Positions 48,398 through 57,649 are shown, counted from the stretch's first letter. The stretch: 64,000 nt of DNA from Kaistella carnis (GCF_003860585.1 NZ_CP034159.1:620001-684000), one strand, 5' to 3'. Made by a program: numbers and translations. The notes: generated by a model from the sequence alone, not told the origin.

Positions 48398-48952
48398 TTA
48401 TTTCGTGATCTGCATCACCCACTTTTCAAAAACTTCTAAAAAGTCTTTTAAAAATTTCTCTGTTTTTTCATTCACGGTAACGCCGTCTTCCAGCAATTTA
48501 TCTTTTATCTGTCCAATATAAGCTTCGGGTTGTTGCATCATCGGAATATTTAAAGAAACTGCGGCCTCGCGAATTGTTTGATTAGCACCTAAACCACCGA
48601 TTAAACCTGGAGAAACCGTAGCAACAGCGCCGGGTTTACCTTTCCAGGAATTTTGTTTTGGAGGTCTTGCGCCAATTTCCATTGCATTTTTAAGAACGCC
48701 GGGAATAGTTCTGTTATATTCGGGAGACACAAAAAGTATGGCGTCAGCTGCGGCAATTTTTGTTTTAAAATCAATCCATACCTGAGGCGGATCATTTTCT
48801 ATATCTTCACTAAAAAAAGGAAGATCTTTAATCTCAACAATTTCTAATTCCAGACTTTTTGGCGCTAAACGAATAAATTCATTTGCTACTTTTCTGTTAA
48901 ATGATTCTTTGCGTAAACTTCCTACTATAACTGCAACTTTCTTTGTATCCAT
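48398..48952 (-). CDS. NADPH-dependent FMN reductase family protein
   Basis: A 184-residue flavodoxin-like protein. VGSLRKESFNRKVA binds the FMN phosphate near residue 11, LPFFSEDIE follows, and SPEYNRTIPGVLKNAMEI near 77 is the family signature. GLIGGLGANQTIRE is typical of the chromate/quinone reductase group. It probably reduces FMN or quinones with NADPH. It stands apart from the topoisomerase operon, separated by 119 bases. Confidence 0.92.
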   Translation of the reverse strand: MDTKKVAVIVGSLRKESFNRKVANEFIRLAPKSLELEIVEIKDLPFFSEDIENDPPQVWIDFKTKIAAADAILFVSPEYNRTIPGVLKNAMEIGARPPKQNSWKGKPGAVATVSPGLIGGLGANQTIREAAVSLNIPMMQQPEAYIGQIKDKLLEDGVTVNEKTEKFLKDFLEVFEKWVMQITK

Positions 48953-49021
48953 AAAAATATTTTGATCCCAATTTACGCAAAATTTTGGAAATAAATTAAT
49001 GTTGAAATTTCTATATGAACC

Positions 49022-49053
49022 AAAAAAAAGCGAACCAAAGTCCGCTTTTTTTT
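49022..49053 (-). terminator. Terminator after T9SS cargo gene
   Basis: AAAAAGCGAAC and GTCCGCTTTTT pair with one mismatch around a short loop, with A and T runs on both sides. Confidence 0.65.
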
Positions 49054-49067
49054 TAAAATTAGAAAAG

Positions 49068-49865
49068 TTATTTTTTAATAAATTTTCTGGAGATTACCTC
49101 ATTTCCACTGTAAATGTTTAAAATGTATTGTCCTGCAGAAAGGTTTCTAACATCAATATCTGAGGAAGAAGTTTCTTTAACAATTTTCCCACTCATATCG
49201 AAGATACGAACGTTCTGTAACTCTTTTACATTTTGAATTCTAATAAAATCTGAAGTTGGGTTTGGATAGACCGAAACCTGACTCTTTTGAGAATCTGAAA
49301 CAGCCAGAACACTTTGTGTGATTTGCACATCATCAATTCCGATATAGAAAATATCGGTACAGTCATAATGTCTGAACACTAATTTCACTTCTTGACCTTT
49401 GTATTCAGATACATCAACATTAATCACTTTCGCAGCTGAAAGATACCCGGCATCCAAAGTTTCTTCAAAGACCGGTGTTTCGGAACCTGTAAAAGTAGCA
49501 GCTGCCGGAATTACGTACACCGCATAATGCTCGTCATAAAGTTCTTCATCACCGGCGGCAACTTTAAAAGTCAGTTCTAAATTCCCTGTTTCCGGTAAGG
49601 TAATGGATGGACTTGTCAAAGTATTATCTGGAGTAAAGGCGCCGAAATACCAGGAAAATGACGCTGCAAAATATCCCTGAAAAGAATCTACCTCGTTGGA
49701 AGTTGCATCTAAATATTCCCACGTGTCGGCATCACCATCTCTGTCACCAATAGTCCAAAGCGCTCTTGTGGCAGGTGATTCAAAATCTTCCTGAAAAACA
49801 GTAGTTTGTGCGTAATAAAATGATTATAATCCTAATGTAGAAGCCAAAAGTAATTTTTTAATCAT
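49068..49865 (-). pseudogene. T9SS-sorted secreted protein, broken by in-frame TAA in signal peptide
   Basis: The frame beginning at ATG 49865 encodes MIKKLLLASTLGL, then TAA (49826-49824), then SFYYAQTTVFQEDFES in the same frame, and stays open to 49068. Without the stop it would be a 265-residue protein: signal peptide, a choice-of-anchor / MAM-like jellyroll (DFESPATRALWTIGDRDGD, WYFGAFTPDNTLTSPSI, LVFRHYDCTDIFYIGIDDVQ), and a type A T9SS sorting domain (VYPNPTSDFIRI, VRIFDMSGKIVKE, LSAGQYILNIY). The first downstream Met (codon at 49619) would lack the signal peptide. A TATCTTTG element just upstream (49881-49888) looks intact. Either the gene is recently dead or the base is a sequencing error. 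Confidence 0.75.
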
Positions 49866-49940
49866 AATATAAATTTGGCACAAAGATAAAAATTAAAAAT
49901 CGGTAGCTATCATTATTTGATCTCTCGAAATTTAAAGTAA

Positions 49941-49967
49941 AAAAAGCGGATCTTAAATCCGCTTTTT
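49941..49967 (-). terminator. Terminator after ychF
   Basis: AAAAAGCGGAT and ATCCGCTTTTT form a perfect stem with a five-base loop and a T run on both strands. Confidence 0.85.
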
Positions 49968-49993
49968 TACTATTGATCGTGATTTTAGTTTAA

Positions 49994-51085
49994 TTAAACA
50001 TTAAATCTAAAATTCATCATATCACCATCTTGCACGATGTATTCTTTTCCTTCCACAGAAAGTTTTCCCGCTTCTTTTACTTTAGCTTCTGAACCGTATT
50101 TTAAGAAATCTTCATATTTGATGACTTCTGCACGGATGAATCCTTTTTCGAAATCGGTATGAATAACGCCAGCAGCTTGTGGCGCGGTCCACCCTTTTCC
50201 GATGGTCCAGGCACGAACTTCTTTTACACCAGCGGTAAAATAGGTTTGCAAATGCAGTAAATCGTAAGCCTTTCTGATCAATCGGTTCACACCAGGTTCT
50301 TTTAAACCCAATTCATCTAAAAACATTTCGCGTTCTTCGAAAGTTTCCAGTTCATTAATATCGGCTTCGATCTGAGCAGCAAGAACAACAACTTCTGCGT
50401 TTTCTTTCGCAGCCATTTCTTCAATTTTCGAAACCCATTTGTTTCCGTTTTTTATAGAATTTTCATCAACATTACAAACGTAAAGCACCGGTTTATTGGT
50501 TAATAAGTGAACATCTGCAATAATGCTTTCAGAGAAATCGTCCGTCGGAAATTCACGTGCGTTTTTGCCTTCCTCTACGAATTTCTGTAAGTTGAGAAGT
50601 GTTTCGTACGTCATCACGTCATCCTTCTTCCCGGATTTGATGAATTTTTTCGCTTTTTCCACCGCTTTTCCCAAGGTTTCAATATCTTTCAACTGAAGTT
50701 CGATATCAATAATTACCTTATCTCTAATTGGATCAACGGTTCCCTCAACGTGAACAATATTGCCGTCTTCAAAACATCTTAAAACGTGAATAATAGCTTC
50801 ACATTCTCTAATGTTAGCGAGGAATTTATTTCCTAAACCTTCTCCCTTACTGGCTCCTTTTACCAAACCGGCGATATCTACGATTTCTACTACGGCAGGT
50901 AATACTCTTTCAGGTTTTACTAATTTTTCCAATTCAAACAAACGTTCATCCGGCACAGAAACAGTTCCAATATTCGGTTCTATGGTACAGAAAGGATAGT
51001 TAGCAGACTGCGCTTTGGCGTTGCTTAAACAGTTAAAAAGGGTTGATTTACCTACATTGGGTAAACCTACGATTCCACATTTCAT
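49994..51085 (-). CDS. ychF: Redox-regulated ribosome-binding ATPase YchF
   Basis: A 363-residue Obg-family P-loop protein. It has GLPNVGKSTLFN (Walker A), FCTIEPNIG and VDIAGLVKGASKGEGLGNKFL (switch regions) in the G domain and a C-terminal TGS domain with GWTAPQAAGVIHTDFEKGFIRAEVI and YIVQDGDMMNFRFNV. YchF/OLA1 proteins prefer ATP because the usual NKxD motif is changed, here NVDE. It associates with ribosomes. A TATCTTTG element is found 67 bases upstream. Confidence 0.96.
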   Translation of the reverse strand: MKCGIVGLPNVGKSTLFNCLSNAKAQSANYPFCTIEPNIGTVSVPDERLFELEKLVKPERVLPAVVEIVDIAGLVKGASKGEGLGNKFLANIRECEAIIHVLRCFEDGNIVHVEGTVDPIRDKVIIDIELQLKDIETLGKAVEKAKKFIKSGKKDDVMTYETLLNLQKFVEEGKNAREFPTDDFSESIIADVHLLTNKPVLYVCNVDENSIKNGNKWVSKIEEMAAKENAEVVVLAAQIEADINELETFEEREMFLDELGLKEPGVNRLIRKAYDLLHLQTYFTAGVKEVRAWTIGKGWTAPQAAGVIHTDFEKGFIRAEVIKYEDFLKYGSEAKVKEAGKLSVEGKEYIVQDGDMMNFRFNV

Positions 51086-51186
51086 ATCTTGAGTTCAAAG
51101 TTTAAAATTCGGGGTTTAAATTTGCAATTAACCCCACTAAATTGAGCGATTGCAAAGATAAAGATTTTGAATGAGTTATGAATAAA

Positions 51187-51215
51187 AAAATCTGCTCTCG
51201 TAGAAAGCAGATTTT
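51187..51215 (-). terminator. Terminator after ferritin gene
   Basis: AAAATCTGCT and AGCAGATTTT form a 10-bp stem. It lies 20 bases beyond the ferritin stop on the minus strand. Confidence 0.75.
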
Positions 51216-51235
51216 AATCTTTTGGAAACAAAAAT

Positions 51236-51787
51236 TTATGGATTTTCTGAAGTCGCATTTCTGGCTAATTCAGCGTCGTCCGGCGATGAGCCTAAATCTT
51301 TATCTAAATTATAGAGAGATTCGTCTGTTGCCTGATCGCCACCTGCAATTTTAAGTTTATCAATCAACTTTATTGCCAATGTTTCTTCTTCAATCTGTTC
51401 TTTTACAAACCATTGTAGGAAATTCCAGGTTGCCCAATCTTTTTCTTCAAAAGCCATATTGACCAAGTTGTAAATTTTTTCAGTGTTCTCTACCTCATGT
51501 TTAAAAACCAGATCAAAACACTCTGTTAAACTACTTGGATCGCGATCAGCAGCTTGTAATGCCGTGATATTTGGTTTACCGCCCCTGTTTAGAATAAACT
51601 GCATAAATTTTATAGCATGATCACGTTCTTCTTTTGAATGACGGAAAAGGAAGTTGGCGATTCCACCATAGGATTGATCGTCTGCCCATATTCCGTACGA
51701 TAAATAAATGTGAGATTGAAAAAGCTCAACATTCATTTGATCACTTAGCGCTTTTTCCATCGCGTCGGAAAGTCTTTTAGTATTCAT
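51236..51787 (-). CDS. Non-haem ferritin
   Basis: A 183-residue four-helix iron-storage protein. Ferroxidase ligands are visible as Glu21 (NVELFQSHIYLSYG), Glu54 and His57 (KEERDHAIKF), and EVENTEKI with a later KEQIEEE. It stores iron as ferric mineral and protects against Fenton chemistry. A C-terminal Ser/Asp/Ala-rich tail of about 25 residues (SSPDDAELARNATSENP) extends the usual length. It is a single gene. Confidence 0.95.
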   Translation of the reverse strand: MNTKRLSDAMEKALSDQMNVELFQSHIYLSYGIWADDQSYGGIANFLFRHSKEERDHAIKFMQFILNRGGKPNITALQAADRDPSSLTECFDLVFKHEVENTEKIYNLVNMAFEEKDWATWNFLQWFVKEQIEEETLAIKLIDKLKIAGGDQATDESLYNLDKDLGSSPDDAELARNATSENP

Positions 51788-51971
51788 AACCTATATTTTT
51801 TAATTGTTAAAATAATCGTAGCAAGAATAATTCCTTTATCAGAAGTCTTGAAAAAGATAACAGTATTTAACTTTTGATCAAGAATTGATTGTTTAAATGT
51901 ATCACGTCATAATGTGAACCCAAACTATATTTTTAATACTGTAAATCAATAAGTTAAATAAAATTCACTAT

Positions 51972-52040
51972 TATCACTATAAAAATAGTTGTATAATGCA
52001 ATTTAAATTCTACATTTGTATCACTAAACATATAGTGATA
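51972..52040 (+). promoter_or_regulatory. BlaI-type operator region with promoter TTG-N19-TACATTTG
   Basis: The promoter is TTG at 51989-51991, spacer 19, TACATTTG at 52011-52018. One dyad lies upstream, ACTAT-AAAA-ATAGT (51976-51989), and a second, TATCACTA-AACATA-TAGTGATA (52019-52040), directly follows the -7 element and includes the A of the start codon. The TATCACTATA at 51972-51981 is also an inverted copy of TATAGTGATA at 52031-52040. BlaI/MecI repressors bind ACTA/TAGT-type dyads as dimers, so autorepression of the gene behind it is likely. Confidence 0.72.
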
Positions 52041-52405
52041 TGCAAATCTCTCCCTTAACAAAAGCTGAAGAACAAGTAATGCAGTACTTGTGGGATCTCG
52101 AAAAAGCCTTCTTAAAAGATATTTTGGAGCAGTTTCCAGAACCGAAGCCACACACCAATACAGTGTCGACAATTTTGAAAGTATTGAAAGAAAAAGAGGT
52201 GGTTGATTATAAGGTTTTCGGAAGACAGCATCAATATTTTCCTTTGATATCAAAAGAAAAATACAGTGGAAAATCCATGAAAAGTCTGGTAACAAATTAC
52301 TTCGAAGGATCATATCGAAACGCGGTTTCTTTTCTTGTAGAAAAAAATGAATTAAGTGTAGAAGATCTTGAAATGCTTTTAAATGAACTTAAAAACAAAG
52401 ACTGA
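52040..52405 (+). CDS. BlaI/MecI/CopY family transcriptional repressor
   Basis: A 121-residue winged-helix protein: LTKAEEQVMQYLWDLEKAFLKDILEQF at 5-31 is the family start, PHTNTVSTILKVLKEKEVVDY the recognition helix and wing, and the C-terminal helices form the dimer domain. Such repressors are inactivated by proteolysis triggered by a BlaR1-like sensor. Its stop overlaps the ATG of the M56 gene by one base (TGATG), so both are coupled. No beta-lactamase gene is near, so the regulon is unlike the classical one. Confidence 0.92.
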   Translation: MQISPLTKAEEQVMQYLWDLEKAFLKDILEQFPEPKPHTNTVSTILKVLKEKEVVDYKVFGRQHQYFPLISKEKYSGKSMKSLVTNYFEGSYRNAVSFLVEKNELSVEDLEMLLNELKNKD

Positions 52406-53814
52406 TGGAAACACTTTTTTTATATTTCGGAAAAGTAATTTTAAGTTCGGGTATTCTCTTTTTCTACTATTTACTTTTTCTTAAAGACAAAACTTTTCAT
52501 CAATACAACCGGTTTTATCTACTGGCGGTAATCATGATTAGTCTTTTGCTTCCGGTCTTGAAAATCAGTTATTTTACACTTGAAGTAAATACAGACAATT
52601 ATGTTTTGATTAATAAGTTACAGCACTTTAATTCTACTAAAAATTTAAACCATGAATTCTTTTATTTTAAAATTTTCGCTTTTATTTTTGGTGTGGTTGC
52701 TGTCTTTTTTCTGACGAAATTAATGACGGGACTGGTTAAAATCGAATTATTCAAACGAAAGTATAAAAAGGAGAATTTGGAGGGAATCAATTTTTATCAA
52801 ACCAATCTGTCAGAAGCCCCCTTTTCTTTTTTCAAAAATTTGTTCTGGAAAAATTCTATTGATCTTCAGTCCGATCTGGGTCGTCAAATTTTAAAACATG
52901 AAATGGTTCATATCGAGCAAAAACATTCCTGGGATAAAATTTTTCTGGAGATCACCACTGCTCTATTTTGGTTTAATCCTTTCTTCTATCTGATCAAAAA
53001 AGAAATTATTTTAATACATGAATATCTGGCTGATAAAAAAGCCCTCAAAAACTCGGACACGAAAGCATTTGCGCAGATGCTTTTAGCAAGTCACTTTTCC
53101 GGAAAATTGTTACCTGCAACGAGTCCGTTCTTTAATTCTAACCTCAAAAAAAGATTAACAATGCTAAAAAAATCAAAAACAAAGTTCAGTTACGCGCGAC
53201 GAATTCTAGCGTTGCCATTATTATTCACTTTAACTTTTATGTATTTGGTGAATGCAAAAAATAAAGAAATTATCGAAACCAATTTAGAAATTGCCCAACA
53301 AATTTCTGAGATTAAAAAAGACACTATTACATCGAATATTTCGGTAGAAAAATCCATTCAAAAAGATAAAAAATCAATTAGCAAACCTAAAAATGAAACC
53401 AATCTTGCTGATAAAAATTCTATTCCGTCAGAAGAAATTGCTTTTGGAACCAACGGAACAAAGCTTTACCAAGAAAATCCAAAATTATTTCTCAGCAATG
53501 ATACGATCAAAATAGAAAACGTAACCGATTCTTCAGAATTTCAGCAAAAGATAAAAGAGGCGAAAGAAAAACAGTCGTTGATTATTATTAAAGCTGATAA
53601 AATCGTTCATACAGATTATTCTAATAAGAATAAATCGTCAGTTGTTAATCCGCAAATATCAGTTGTTGATCCTCAAATATTTATCGATGGACGATCGATT
53701 ACAAAAGAAGAAATGGGCAAAATTTCCCCAGATTTAATCGAATCCGTGTATATCAACAAAAAAAACGACAACGAAAATAACTATAACGAAATCCGAATTT
53801 TCACTAAAAAATAA
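52405..53814 (+). CDS. M56 family (BlaR1-like) membrane metalloprotease
   Basis: A 469-residue membrane protein. Hydrophobic helices lie at about 6-26, 35-55, 90-110 and 268-285. The zinc site is H165-EMV-H169 in QILKHEMVHIEQKH, with IHEYLADKKAL near 204 giving the third ligand; this is the M56 pattern. There is no penicillin-binding sensor domain. The C-terminal part (290-469) is periplasmic and rich in Lys, Asn and Ser, ending with IFIDGRSITKEEMGKISPDLIESVYI, similar to domains of TonB-plug-like ends in BlaR1-like proteins of Bacteroidota. It probably cleaves the BlaI-like partner on a signal. Confidence 0.88.
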   Translation: METLFLYFGKVILSSGILFFYYLLFLKDKTFHQYNRFYLLAVIMISLLLPVLKISYFTLEVNTDNYVLINKLQHFNSTKNLNHEFFYFKIFAFIFGVVAVFFLTKLMTGLVKIELFKRKYKKENLEGINFYQTNLSEAPFSFFKNLFWKNSIDLQSDLGRQILKHEMVHIEQKHSWDKIFLEITTALFWFNPFFYLIKKEIILIHEYLADKKALKNSDTKAFAQMLLASHFSGKLLPATSPFFNSNLKKRLTMLKKSKTKFSYARRILALPLLFTLTFMYLVNAKNKEIIETNLEIAQQISEIKKDTITSNISVEKSIQKDKKSISKPKNETNLADKNSIPSEEIAFGTNGTKLYQENPKLFLSNDTIKIENVTDSSEFQQKIKEAKEKQSLIIIKADKIVHTDYSNKNKSSVVNPQISVVDPQIFIDGRSITKEEMGKISPDLIESVYINKKNDNENNYNEIRIFTKK

Positions 53815-53817
53815 ACA

Positions 53818-54684
53818 ATGAAAAAATACCTCATTCTCTTTTCTTTTGCTTTCGCTTTTGGGAACGCACAAAACCAACGATTCAGTTACGTTTATCAATT
53901 CGTTCCCGATTCTACCAACCAAGCCGACATAAAATCTGAAATGATGATTCTGGAAGTATTGCCCAAATTTTCAAAATTTTATAGTGAAGATGTTTTCAAA
54001 AGCGATTCTATAATGAATGCATATATGGAAAAAGAATTAAGAACAACCGGTTCTATCAACATTAAATCGGATATGCGAAAAGGAACGTTTCGTCACGTTG
54101 TGATAAAAGAAACACCGAATTATAACACCTTTCTTTTTACCAGAATCGGACAAACTGAATTGAAAGTTTCTGATGGCAGAAAAATGATTTGGAACATTCA
54201 ATCTGAAAAACAAATATTTGGAGAATTTAACACCCAAAAAGCAACCACAGAGTTTGCAGGCAGGAAATGGACCGCCTGGTTTACTACAGAAATTCCAATT
54301 CAAGATGGACCTTATAAATTCCACGGACTTCCAGGATTAATTGTGAAATTAGAAGACCAAACCAAAAGCCACGTTTTTGAATTAAAAGGAGTAAAAAACC
54401 TTACCGCAACTGAAATTAAAAATATGGATCCTAATAAAAATTTCATTTTTAATTTCAGGGAACATTTGGAAATGGACCAACTGAAATTTAAAAAATTCTT
54501 TCTCGATAACCGAAACGACCCCAATAAATCAATAAGAATTTCTATGAATCAATCGGAAACAAAAATGTTTGACAAAGACGGAAAACCTATAGAAACCTCG
54601 CAATTTCTTCGTGACAGAGAAAAACAGCAAAAAGAAAAACTAGCAAAAGACAACAATTTTATTGAACTGGATTTGTTGAAATAA
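53818..54684 (+). CDS. GLPGLI family protein
   Basis: A 288-residue secreted protein with a signal peptide (MKKYLILFSFAFAFGNAQ). The family motif is GLPGLIVKLED at residues 170-180, preceded by WTAWFTTEIPIQDGPYKFH, and a FNFREHLEMDQLKF stretch follows. The family has no known activity; it is frequent in Bacteroidota and often next to TonB receptor or BlaI/BlaR-type genes. It starts 3 bases behind the M56 gene, so it is probably under the same BlaI control. Confidence 0.9.
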   Translation: MKKYLILFSFAFAFGNAQNQRFSYVYQFVPDSTNQADIKSEMMILEVLPKFSKFYSEDVFKSDSIMNAYMEKELRTTGSINIKSDMRKGTFRHVVIKETPNYNTFLFTRIGQTELKVSDGRKMIWNIQSEKQIFGEFNTQKATTEFAGRKWTAWFTTEIPIQDGPYKFHGLPGLIVKLEDQTKSHVFELKGVKNLTATEIKNMDPNKNFIFNFREHLEMDQLKFKKFFLDNRNDPNKSIRISMNQSETKMFDKDGKPIETSQFLRDREKQQKEKLAKDNNFIELDLLK

Positions 54685-54699
54685 CTCTTTATATATGAA

Positions 54700-54932
54700 T
54701 ACTCTTTCATTGTAGACTCTACAAATACTGCAGATTTGCAAATAGAAATGCTTGTATTGGATTCCAATTCAAGATGGACCTTATAAATTTAGTGGTTTAC
54801 CTGAATTAATTGTGAAAATTGAAGACAGTACCAAAACACAAAACCTGCAGACCTCCTAAGACAGCGTGAATTAAAGCCAAAAGAAGATCGTAAGAAAAAC
54901 AATAATCCATTCGAACTGGATTTGCAAAAATA
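54700..54932 (+). pseudogene. Remnant of a second GLPGLI gene
   Basis: Three pieces of a GLPGLI-type gene follow each other with large internal deletions: YSFIVDSTNTADLQIEML at 54700-54762 (matching the N-terminal part of the neighbour), IPIQDGPYKFSGLPELIVKI in another frame at 54761-54835 (the core, with GLPELI instead of GLPGLI), and KPADLLRQRELKPKEDRKK ending FELDLQK and TAA at 54841-54932 (the C terminus). The order is the same as in the intact neighbour. It looks like an old tandem duplicate that decayed by deletions. Confidence 0.8.
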
Positions 54933-55240
54933 AATTTTGAGTCAACGCACTTATTCATCATTATAAAGACGGCGAGGAAAATCACACGGCATATGTATTT
55001 AACAGATTTACGTAAAAGAAGAGCTCATCAAAAGATAATCTTTACTCCTTTTTGAAACGATACAAATTATGTAATTAAAATTGACTGTTAGAGCGTCAAG
55101 AAAGTCTCTTTTTGAATTTAAAGATTCTAATTTGGCCTCTATTTTAAATATTCACGCAAGTAATATTAAACTTTCTCTAAATTTTAACATTAATTTTTAT
55201 TAAATTAAGCAACTTATAAAAGAATTTCACGAAAAAAGCT
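54933..55240. other. Intergenic stretch without recognised gene
   Basis: About 310 bases, AT-rich, between the GLPGLI remnant and the typA promoter element. No ORF of note, no RNA gene and no clear terminator were seen. Confidence 0.5.
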
Positions 55241-55248
55241 TACTTTTG
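55241..55248 (+). promoter_or_regulatory. typA -7 promoter element TACTTTTG
   Basis: An exact TAnnTTTG match 18 bases before the typA ATG. The in-frame TTG at its end (55246) is a false start. A -33 TTG is not clear. Confidence 0.5.
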
Positions 55249-55266
55249 CACGGTCAAAAAACGATT

Positions 55267-57075
55267 ATGCAAAACATTAGAAATATCGCAATTATTGCGC
55301 ACGTTGACCACGGTAAAACGACTTTGGTTGACAAAATCATCCACGCAACCACTATTGCCCGCGAAAACCAGGCAGAATCAGGCGACCTTATCATGGACAA
55401 CAATGATCTGGAGCGTGAAAGAGGAATTACCATTTTGTCCAAAAATATTTCGGTACAGTACAAAGATTACAAGATTAATGTAATCGACACTCCTGGTCAC
55501 GCCGATTTCGGTGGTGAGGTAGAAAGAGTTTTGAAAATGGCTGACGGAGTTTTACTTTTAGTAGATGCTTTTGAAGGACCAATGCCACAGACTCGTTTCG
55601 TATTGCACAAAGCATTAGAATTAGGTCTTAAACCAATCGTGGTTATTAATAAAGTAGACAAACCAAACTGTCGTCCGGAAGAAGTTCACGACAAGGTATT
55701 TGATTTATTCTTTAACTTAGAAGCAACTGAAGAGCAATTGGATTTCCCAACATTCTATGGTTCATCAAAACAAGGTTGGTTCAACACCAGTTTAGAGCCT
55801 GCAGATGATATCACTCCTTTATTAGATGGTATTATTCAATATGTTCCGGAACCGGAAACTTTTGAAGGAAGTTTGCAAATGCAGATTACCTCATTAGATT
55901 TCTCTTCTTTCTTAGGTCGTATTGCGATCGGAAAAATCAGAAGAAACTCTATTAAAGAAGGTCAGACAATTGGTCTTGCTCAGGAAGATGGTAAAGTAAT
56001 CAGAGGTAAAGTAAAAGAATTATACGTTTTTGAAGGTCTTGGAAAAAAGAAAGTTCAGGAAGTAAAAGCCGGAGATATCTGTGCAATCGTAGGTTTTGAT
56101 AAATTCCAGATTGGAGATTCATTCGTGGATCTTGAAAACCCGGAACCATTGCCAAGAACAGCAATCGATGAACCGACTTTGAACATGACTTTCTCTATTA
56201 ACAACTCTCCTTTCTTTGGAAAAGATGGTAAATATGTAACTTCAAACCACCTGAAAGAAAGGTTGTACAAGGAGTTGGAGAAAAACTTAGCATTAAAAGT
56301 TGAACCTACTGACGATGCCAACACATTCTTGGTATTCGGTCGTGGTATTCTTCACCTTTCTGTTTTGATCGAAACGATGAGAAGAGAAGGTTATGAAATG
56401 ACGATTGGTCAGCCTCAGGTAATCATCAGAGAAATCGATGGTGTTAAATGTGAGCCTTATGAATCAATGGTTGTTGATGTACCGGATGAATATGCATCTA
56501 AAGTAATCGACTTAGCAACGCAGCGTAAAGGTGATTTGCACATCATGGAAACCAAAGGTGAAATGCAGCATATGGAATTCGAAATTCCTTCCAGAGGATT
56601 AATCGGATTGCGTTCTCAAATGTTGACTGCAACTGCAGGTGAAGCGATTATGGCTCACCGTTTCACTGACTACAAACCTTTCAAAGGTTCAATTCCAGGA
56701 AGATCAGTTGGGGTATTAATCAGCAAAGGTCAAGGACCGGCAACTGAATATTCTATCGCAAAATTACAAGACAGAGGTAAATTCTTTGTTGATCCGGGTG
56801 AAGAAATTTACGAAGGAATGATCATTGGTGAGCAAAACAAACCAGGAGACCTAGTGGTAAACATCGTTGAAGCAAAACAGTTGAACAACATGCGTGCATC
56901 TGGAAAAGATAAAGACGGTAACATTGCTCCAAAACAATTATTCTCTCTGGAAGAATGTATGGAATACATCCAAGGTGATGAAGCAATTGAGGTTACACCA
57001 AACTTCATCAGAATGCGTAAAAAAGTACTTTCAGAAAATGAAAGAAAACGTATTGAAAGAGGTGCAAAAAGTTAA
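55267..57075 (+). CDS. typA: Translational GTPase TypA (BipA)
   Basis: A 602-residue GTPase: [14 protein letters not shown] (G1) at residues 8-21, [11 protein letters not shown] (G2), [15 protein letters not shown] (G3), [10 protein letters not shown] (G4) and FYGSSKQGW (G5) as in BipA, then EF-G-like domains and a BipA-specific C-terminal domain with [12 protein letters not shown] and [15 protein letters not shown] blocks. It binds the ribosome under stress. The ATG 55267 is used; the TTG at 55246 sits in the promoter. Confidence 0.97.
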   Translation: MQNIRNIAIIAHVDHGKTTLVDKIIHATTIARENQAESGDLIMDNNDLERERGITILSKNISVQYKDYKINVIDTPGHADFGGEVERVLKMADGVLLLVDAFEGPMPQTRFVLHKALELGLKPIVVINKVDKPNCRPEEVHDKVFDLFFNLEATEEQLDFPTFYGSSKQGWFNTSLEPADDITPLLDGIIQYVPEPETFEGSLQMQITSLDFSSFLGRIAIGKIRRNSIKEGQTIGLAQEDGKVIRGKVKELYVFEGLGKKKVQEVKAGDICAIVGFDKFQIGDSFVDLENPEPLPRTAIDEPTLNMTFSINNSPFFGKDGKYVTSNHLKERLYKELEKNLALKVEPTDDANTFLVFGRGILHLSVLIETMRREGYEMTIGQPQVIIREIDGVKCEPYESMVVDVPDEYASKVIDLATQRKGDLHIMETKGEMQHMEFEIPSRGLIGLRSQMLTATAGEAIMAHRFTDYKPFKGSIPGRSVGVLISKGQGPATEYSIAKLQDRGKFFVDPGEEIYEGMIIGEQNKPGDLVVNIVEAKQLNNMRASGKDKDGNIAPKQLFSLEECMEYIQGDEAIEVTPNFIRMRKKVLSENERKRIERGAKS

Positions 57076-57120
57076 TACTTAGACCCGATTTAAAACTACC
57101 GGCATTTGCCGAATTGATAA

Positions 57121-57153
57121 AAGAGTTCCAAATTTGTTTGGGACTCTTTGTTT
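57121..57153 (+). terminator. Terminator after typA
   Basis: AAGAGTTCCAAA and TTTGGGACTCTT pair (one G-T) and a T-rich run follows, 45 bases beyond the typA stop. Confidence 0.75.
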
Positions 57154-57307
57154 TTATTATCTAATTTAGGAGTATTGAATAATTTAATGATATCGAAAAT
57201 CATTTTTAAAGAATAGTCTAAATATGAAATGAATATATAATTTAGATAATAAATTTGGTTTGATTAATTTTATAATTTAAGTACTTCAACAAGTTAACTA
57301 AAAATAA

Positions 57308-57344
57308 TAAAAGTTCCTGATTCGGGAACTTTTATGTATATTTG
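57308..57344 (+). promoter_or_regulatory. higBA promoter with overlapping inverted repeat
   Basis: TAAAAGTTCC (57308-57317) and GGAACTTTTA (57325-57334) are perfect inverted arms with a seven-base gap, just before TATATTTG (57337-57344). The dyad covers the -33 area, a good place for HigA binding. The -7 element ends eight bases before the ATG, so the mRNA may be nearly leaderless. A terminator reading of the dyad is possible because T's follow it. Confidence 0.6.
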
Positions 57345-57352
57345 TATCACAA

Positions 57353-57649
57353 ATGAAAAGAATAATTGCTAAGCGAACTTTGAAAGAGTTTTGGGAAGTA
57401 CATCCTGACGCAGAACAATATTTGAAAACATGGTTTGACATTGCAAAAACCAATTCGTGGAAATCCCCCAATGATATTAAACTAAACTTCGCTAATGCGA
57501 GCATTCTTAAAAATAGCCGAGTCGTTTTCAATATTAAAGGAAATTCCTATCGATTAGTTGTGCAATTTAATTATGAAAGAGAATGGGCATTTATTAGATT
57601 TATAGGTTCACATTCAGAATATGATAAAATAGATGCGAATACAATTTAA
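57353..57649 (+). CDS. higB: HigB family toxin (type II toxin-antitoxin)
   Basis: A 98-residue protein of the HigB/RelE-like ribonuclease type: RIIAKRTLKEFWEVHPDAEQYLKTW at the start, WKSPNDIKLNFANASIL near 36-52, VVFNIKGNSYRLVVQFNYEREWAFIRFIGSH near 57-87 with the usual RLVV/FIRFIGTH pattern. Such toxins cut mRNA on the ribosome. The toxin gene comes first, as in HigBA systems. Confidence 0.9.
   Translation: MKRIIAKRTLKEFWEVHPDAEQYLKTWFDIAKTNSWKSPNDIKLNFANASILKNSRVVFNIKGNSYRLVVQFNYEREWAFIRFIGSHSEYDKIDANTI

Noticed and set aside
57308-57334. Terminator reading of the dyad before higB
   Set aside because: It overlaps the region where the -33 element should be and directly precedes a perfect -7 element; an operator fits better, although termination is not excluded.
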